From Flexilinea sp. (GTDB taxonomy: Bacteria; Chloroflexota; Anaerolineae; Anaerolineales; Anaerolineaceae): a stretch of 64,000 bases of DNA. Positions within the stretch are counted from its first letter, which is position 1; each line of letters begins with the position of its first letter. Below, piece after piece: positions 62,481-64,000 of the stretch. The notes below the pieces were generated by a model. It worked only from the letters and a program-made list of their open reading frames with translations, did not search any database and was not told the DNA's origin. The position numbers and the translations under genes are program-made. The stretch spans positions 1 through 64,000 of the forward strand of contig JAFRIR010000132.1 of the NCBI GenBank assembly GCA_017432685.1, in the 5' to 3' direction.

Positions 62481-63350
62481 TTACTCTGCCATGTGCCGGA
62501 TGGGAGTCAGCTCGGGAAGAAGCCCGAAGCGGTAGAATTCGTGGGCATTGTCATGGAAGAAGCGCTGTTTTTCGGCTCCTGTCAGGAGGGGTGATTTCTG
62601 AATGAAATCCCAGCTCATGCGGTAGGTGATGGCAGTCATGGTGCGCGGGTAGTCAGAGCCCCACATCAGCTTATCGATCCCGCAAAGGTCCCGGGCTTCC
62701 AGAATGGCGCGGACAGCGGAAGGGTAGGGATAATATTCGCTGTTGAAGAGCCAGGTGATGCCGCCGGACTCCACATAAACCCGGGGCAGACGGGCAAGTT
62801 TGATCTGTTGGCGCCAACCGGGGACTGTCACCATGCCGAAATGCCCGATGGCGATACGCAGCTTCGGGTGCTGTTCTGCCAGCTCCCGAAGTGCGCCGGT
62901 CTGAAGGTCTCCGTCAGCCATATCGATGGCGATGAACAAATCCCGGTTTTCAGCCAGTGTGAATACTGCTTCATGGTGGGTCAGGTCCTGATCTGTGAGT
63001 CTGCTCCCGCAGATCTTGATGCCGTCAAATCCTTCCGTTTCCGGCAGTCCCTGTTCTTCATAAAGGCAGGTGACGCGGAAGCGGTCCGGATATTTTTTTC
63101 GGACTTCCCGCAGATAAGCGTCCTGGTTCCCGTCGATATATTCCTGTGTGACGACTGCTCCGCCGATACAGGAAAAATTCATGTTCGACAGCAGCCGCTC
63201 GGCGCTGTTCACGCCGTCGGTCATCGCGGGCGGGAGCATTTGCCGGATCTCGTCACCGAACATGCTGCGGCCCCCGCCCAGGTTATAAACGGGAAGCCCG
63301 TTGACCTTACCTTTTTGTTTCAGCCATAAATGCACATGGGCGTCGATCAT
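62481..63350 (-). CDS. Amidohydrolase_2 family metal-dependent hydrolase
   Basis: 289 residues, TIM-barrel. The N-terminal metal motif is MIDAHVHLW (His5, His7); IAIGHFGM provides the next His and MWGSDYPRTM the final Asp. Members include ACMS decarboxylase and 4-sulfomuconolactonase or lactone hydrolases. The gene follows a zinc alcohol dehydrogenase after 13 bp on the same strand, so the pair may degrade a sugar or aromatic lactone. The substrate is not readable. Confidence 0.88.
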   Translation of the reverse strand: MIDAHVHLWLKQKGKVNGLPVYNLGGGRSMFGDEIRQMLPPAMTDGVNSAERLLSNMNFSCIGGAVVTQEYIDGNQDAYLREVRKKYPDRFRVTCLYEEQGLPETEGFDGIKICGSRLTDQDLTHHEAVFTLAENRDLFIAIDMADGDLQTGALRELAEQHPKLRIAIGHFGMVTVPGWRQQIKLARLPRVYVESGGITWLFNSEYYPYPSAVRAILEARDLCGIDKLMWGSDYPRTMTAITYRMSWDFIQKSPLLTGAEKQRFFHDNAHEFYRFGLLPELTPIRHMAE

Positions 63351-63363
63351 CGGTTAATTCCTT

Positions 63364-64000
63364 TCACTCCGGATCCGAAAAATGCAGCAGCACTTTTTCG
63401 AGATGTCCGTCGTTATGGGTCAGGGCATCAAAAGCTTTTGCTGCATCGGTGAAGTCATAGACAGCGCTGATCATCCGTTCCGGCTGAACGCTGCTGTCAG
63501 CGGAGACCAGATCGATCAGGCGCTCAAAATCCCGGGTATAGGCGTTGCGGCTGCCGAAAACATTCAGCTCCTTTTTGAGCAGGATCGAATGAAGAAAACT
63601 GGTTTCCCGCTTTCCGTTGCCGATCAGGATCAGATTCGCCCCCTGACAGGCATGTTCAATGCAGGACAGGAAGGTGACCGATTGTCCGCAGGCTTCCACA
63701 CAGACGTCGAACCCGTCACCATCAGTAATTTGGCGCAGCTCTTCAGAGGCTGGTTCCGTTCCGGCACGGACCACATGATCCGCCCCGAAACGCTCCGCCA
63801 TTTCCAGCCTTCCCTCCAGCAGGTCTGTGACCGTTACGGCTGCACCTTTGCTCTTCGCGGCCAGCAGTGCAAACAGACCGATGGGACCGGCTCCGACGAT
63901 CAGGACCCGGTCACCCTGTTTCACCGTGCAGCGGCTGAGTGCGTGCTGGGAGATGGAAAACGGTTCGATGAGTGCAAGCTGACGCGGGGTCAGGCCCTTT
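63364..64000 (-). CDS. Zinc-type alcohol/sugar dehydrogenase, N-terminus outside window
   Basis: The C-terminal 212 residues are visible; the frame continues beyond the right edge. LIEPFSISQHALSRC before the Rossmann loop VLIVGAGPIGLFALLAAKSKG and VTVTDLLEGRLEMAERFGAD are typical of medium-chain sugar-alcohol or threonine dehydrogenases using NAD(P). The catalytic zinc ligands of the N-terminal half are not in the window. 13 bp before the amidohydrolase, probably one operon. Confidence 0.9.
   Translation of the reverse strand, partial: KGLTPRQLALIEPFSISQHALSRCTVKQGDRVLIVGAGPIGLFALLAAKSKGAAVTVTDLLEGRLEMAERFGADHVVRAGTEPASEELRQITDGDGFDVCVEACGQSVTFLSCIEHACQGANLILIGNGKRETSFLHSILLKKELNVFGSRNAYTRDFERLIDLVSADSSVQPERMISAVYDFTDAAKAFDALTHNDGHLEKVLLHFSDPE

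Overview
The window looks like a chromosomal segment of an anaerobic, gut- or rumen-type bacterium, about 50% GC with AT-rich islands. Gene content (CpXC-domain protein, bactofilin, many GT-C and DUF6020-like membrane proteins, tRNA-dependent T-box control of trp, DUF1703-type AAA-ATPases) best fits an Anaerolineae-like member of the Chloroflexota. A Bacillota/Clostridia origin cannot be excluded from sequence alone. There is no rRNA, no intact insertion sequence with a transposase, and no convincing CRISPR array.

Layout. 1-3762: a large secreted repeat protein, running off the left edge. 4065-7265: D-serine ammonia-lyase and a CpXC-domain protein, separated by a repeat mosaic. 7451-18175: cell-surface polysaccharide genes (two GT2 enzymes, an aberrant aldo/keto reductase, a GT-C-like protein, a GtrII-like protein, an O-antigen ligase-like protein), plus PlsC and GlgC. 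18313-23486: ComEC, an orphan peptide-binding lipoprotein and a PglC/WcaJ-type sugar transferase. 23911-28577: an accessory patch with two defence/mobility-type ATPases, a gene stub, a cluster of short repeats and a CAU-anticodon tRNA. 28955-37482: NagA, a four-gene coupled surface-glycan operon (sugar epimerase, flippase, GT4, GT-C-like), a four-helix-bundle protein and a YgiQ radical SAM enzyme. 37588-50776: a Schlafen-type ATPase, a lipid kinase, two tandem DUF6020-like paralogues, and a minus-strand operon of NeuD/PglD acetyltransferase, bactofilin, DegT aminotransferase, PH-domain membrane protein, GT-C-like protein and GT4. 50832-54779: a broken ATPase fragment, a candidate small RNA, DUF3800, GH25 lysozyme, endonuclease III and an Rpn-type nuclease. 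54829-59537: a T-box-controlled trpDCFBA operon. 59546-59886: a tiny holin-like peptide gene inside inverted repeats. 60042-64000: a secreted DUF4353 carbohydrate-binding protein, an amidohydrolase and a partial zinc alcohol dehydrogenase.

How the genes fit together. The dominant theme is envelope glycan synthesis, spread over several clusters. The DegT aminotransferase, the NeuD/PglD acetyltransferase and the PglC-type sugar transferase are the enzyme types that make and load acetylated amino-sugars onto polyprenol phosphate. Flippase, GT4/GT2 and GT-C enzymes and the ligase-like protein would extend, flip and transfer the product.

Between the genes lie three intergenic repeat systems. The first is a MITE-like family with 20-bp inverted ends (five copies). 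The second is a mosaic of GC-rich palindromic modules. The third is a set of heptanucleotide tandem tracts in at least nine gaps. In two cases these repeats supply the 3' end of a neighbouring gene. The most interesting candidates are the repeat families, the inverted-repeat peptide locus after trpA, and a promoter-plus-terminator orphan RNA at 51236-51360.
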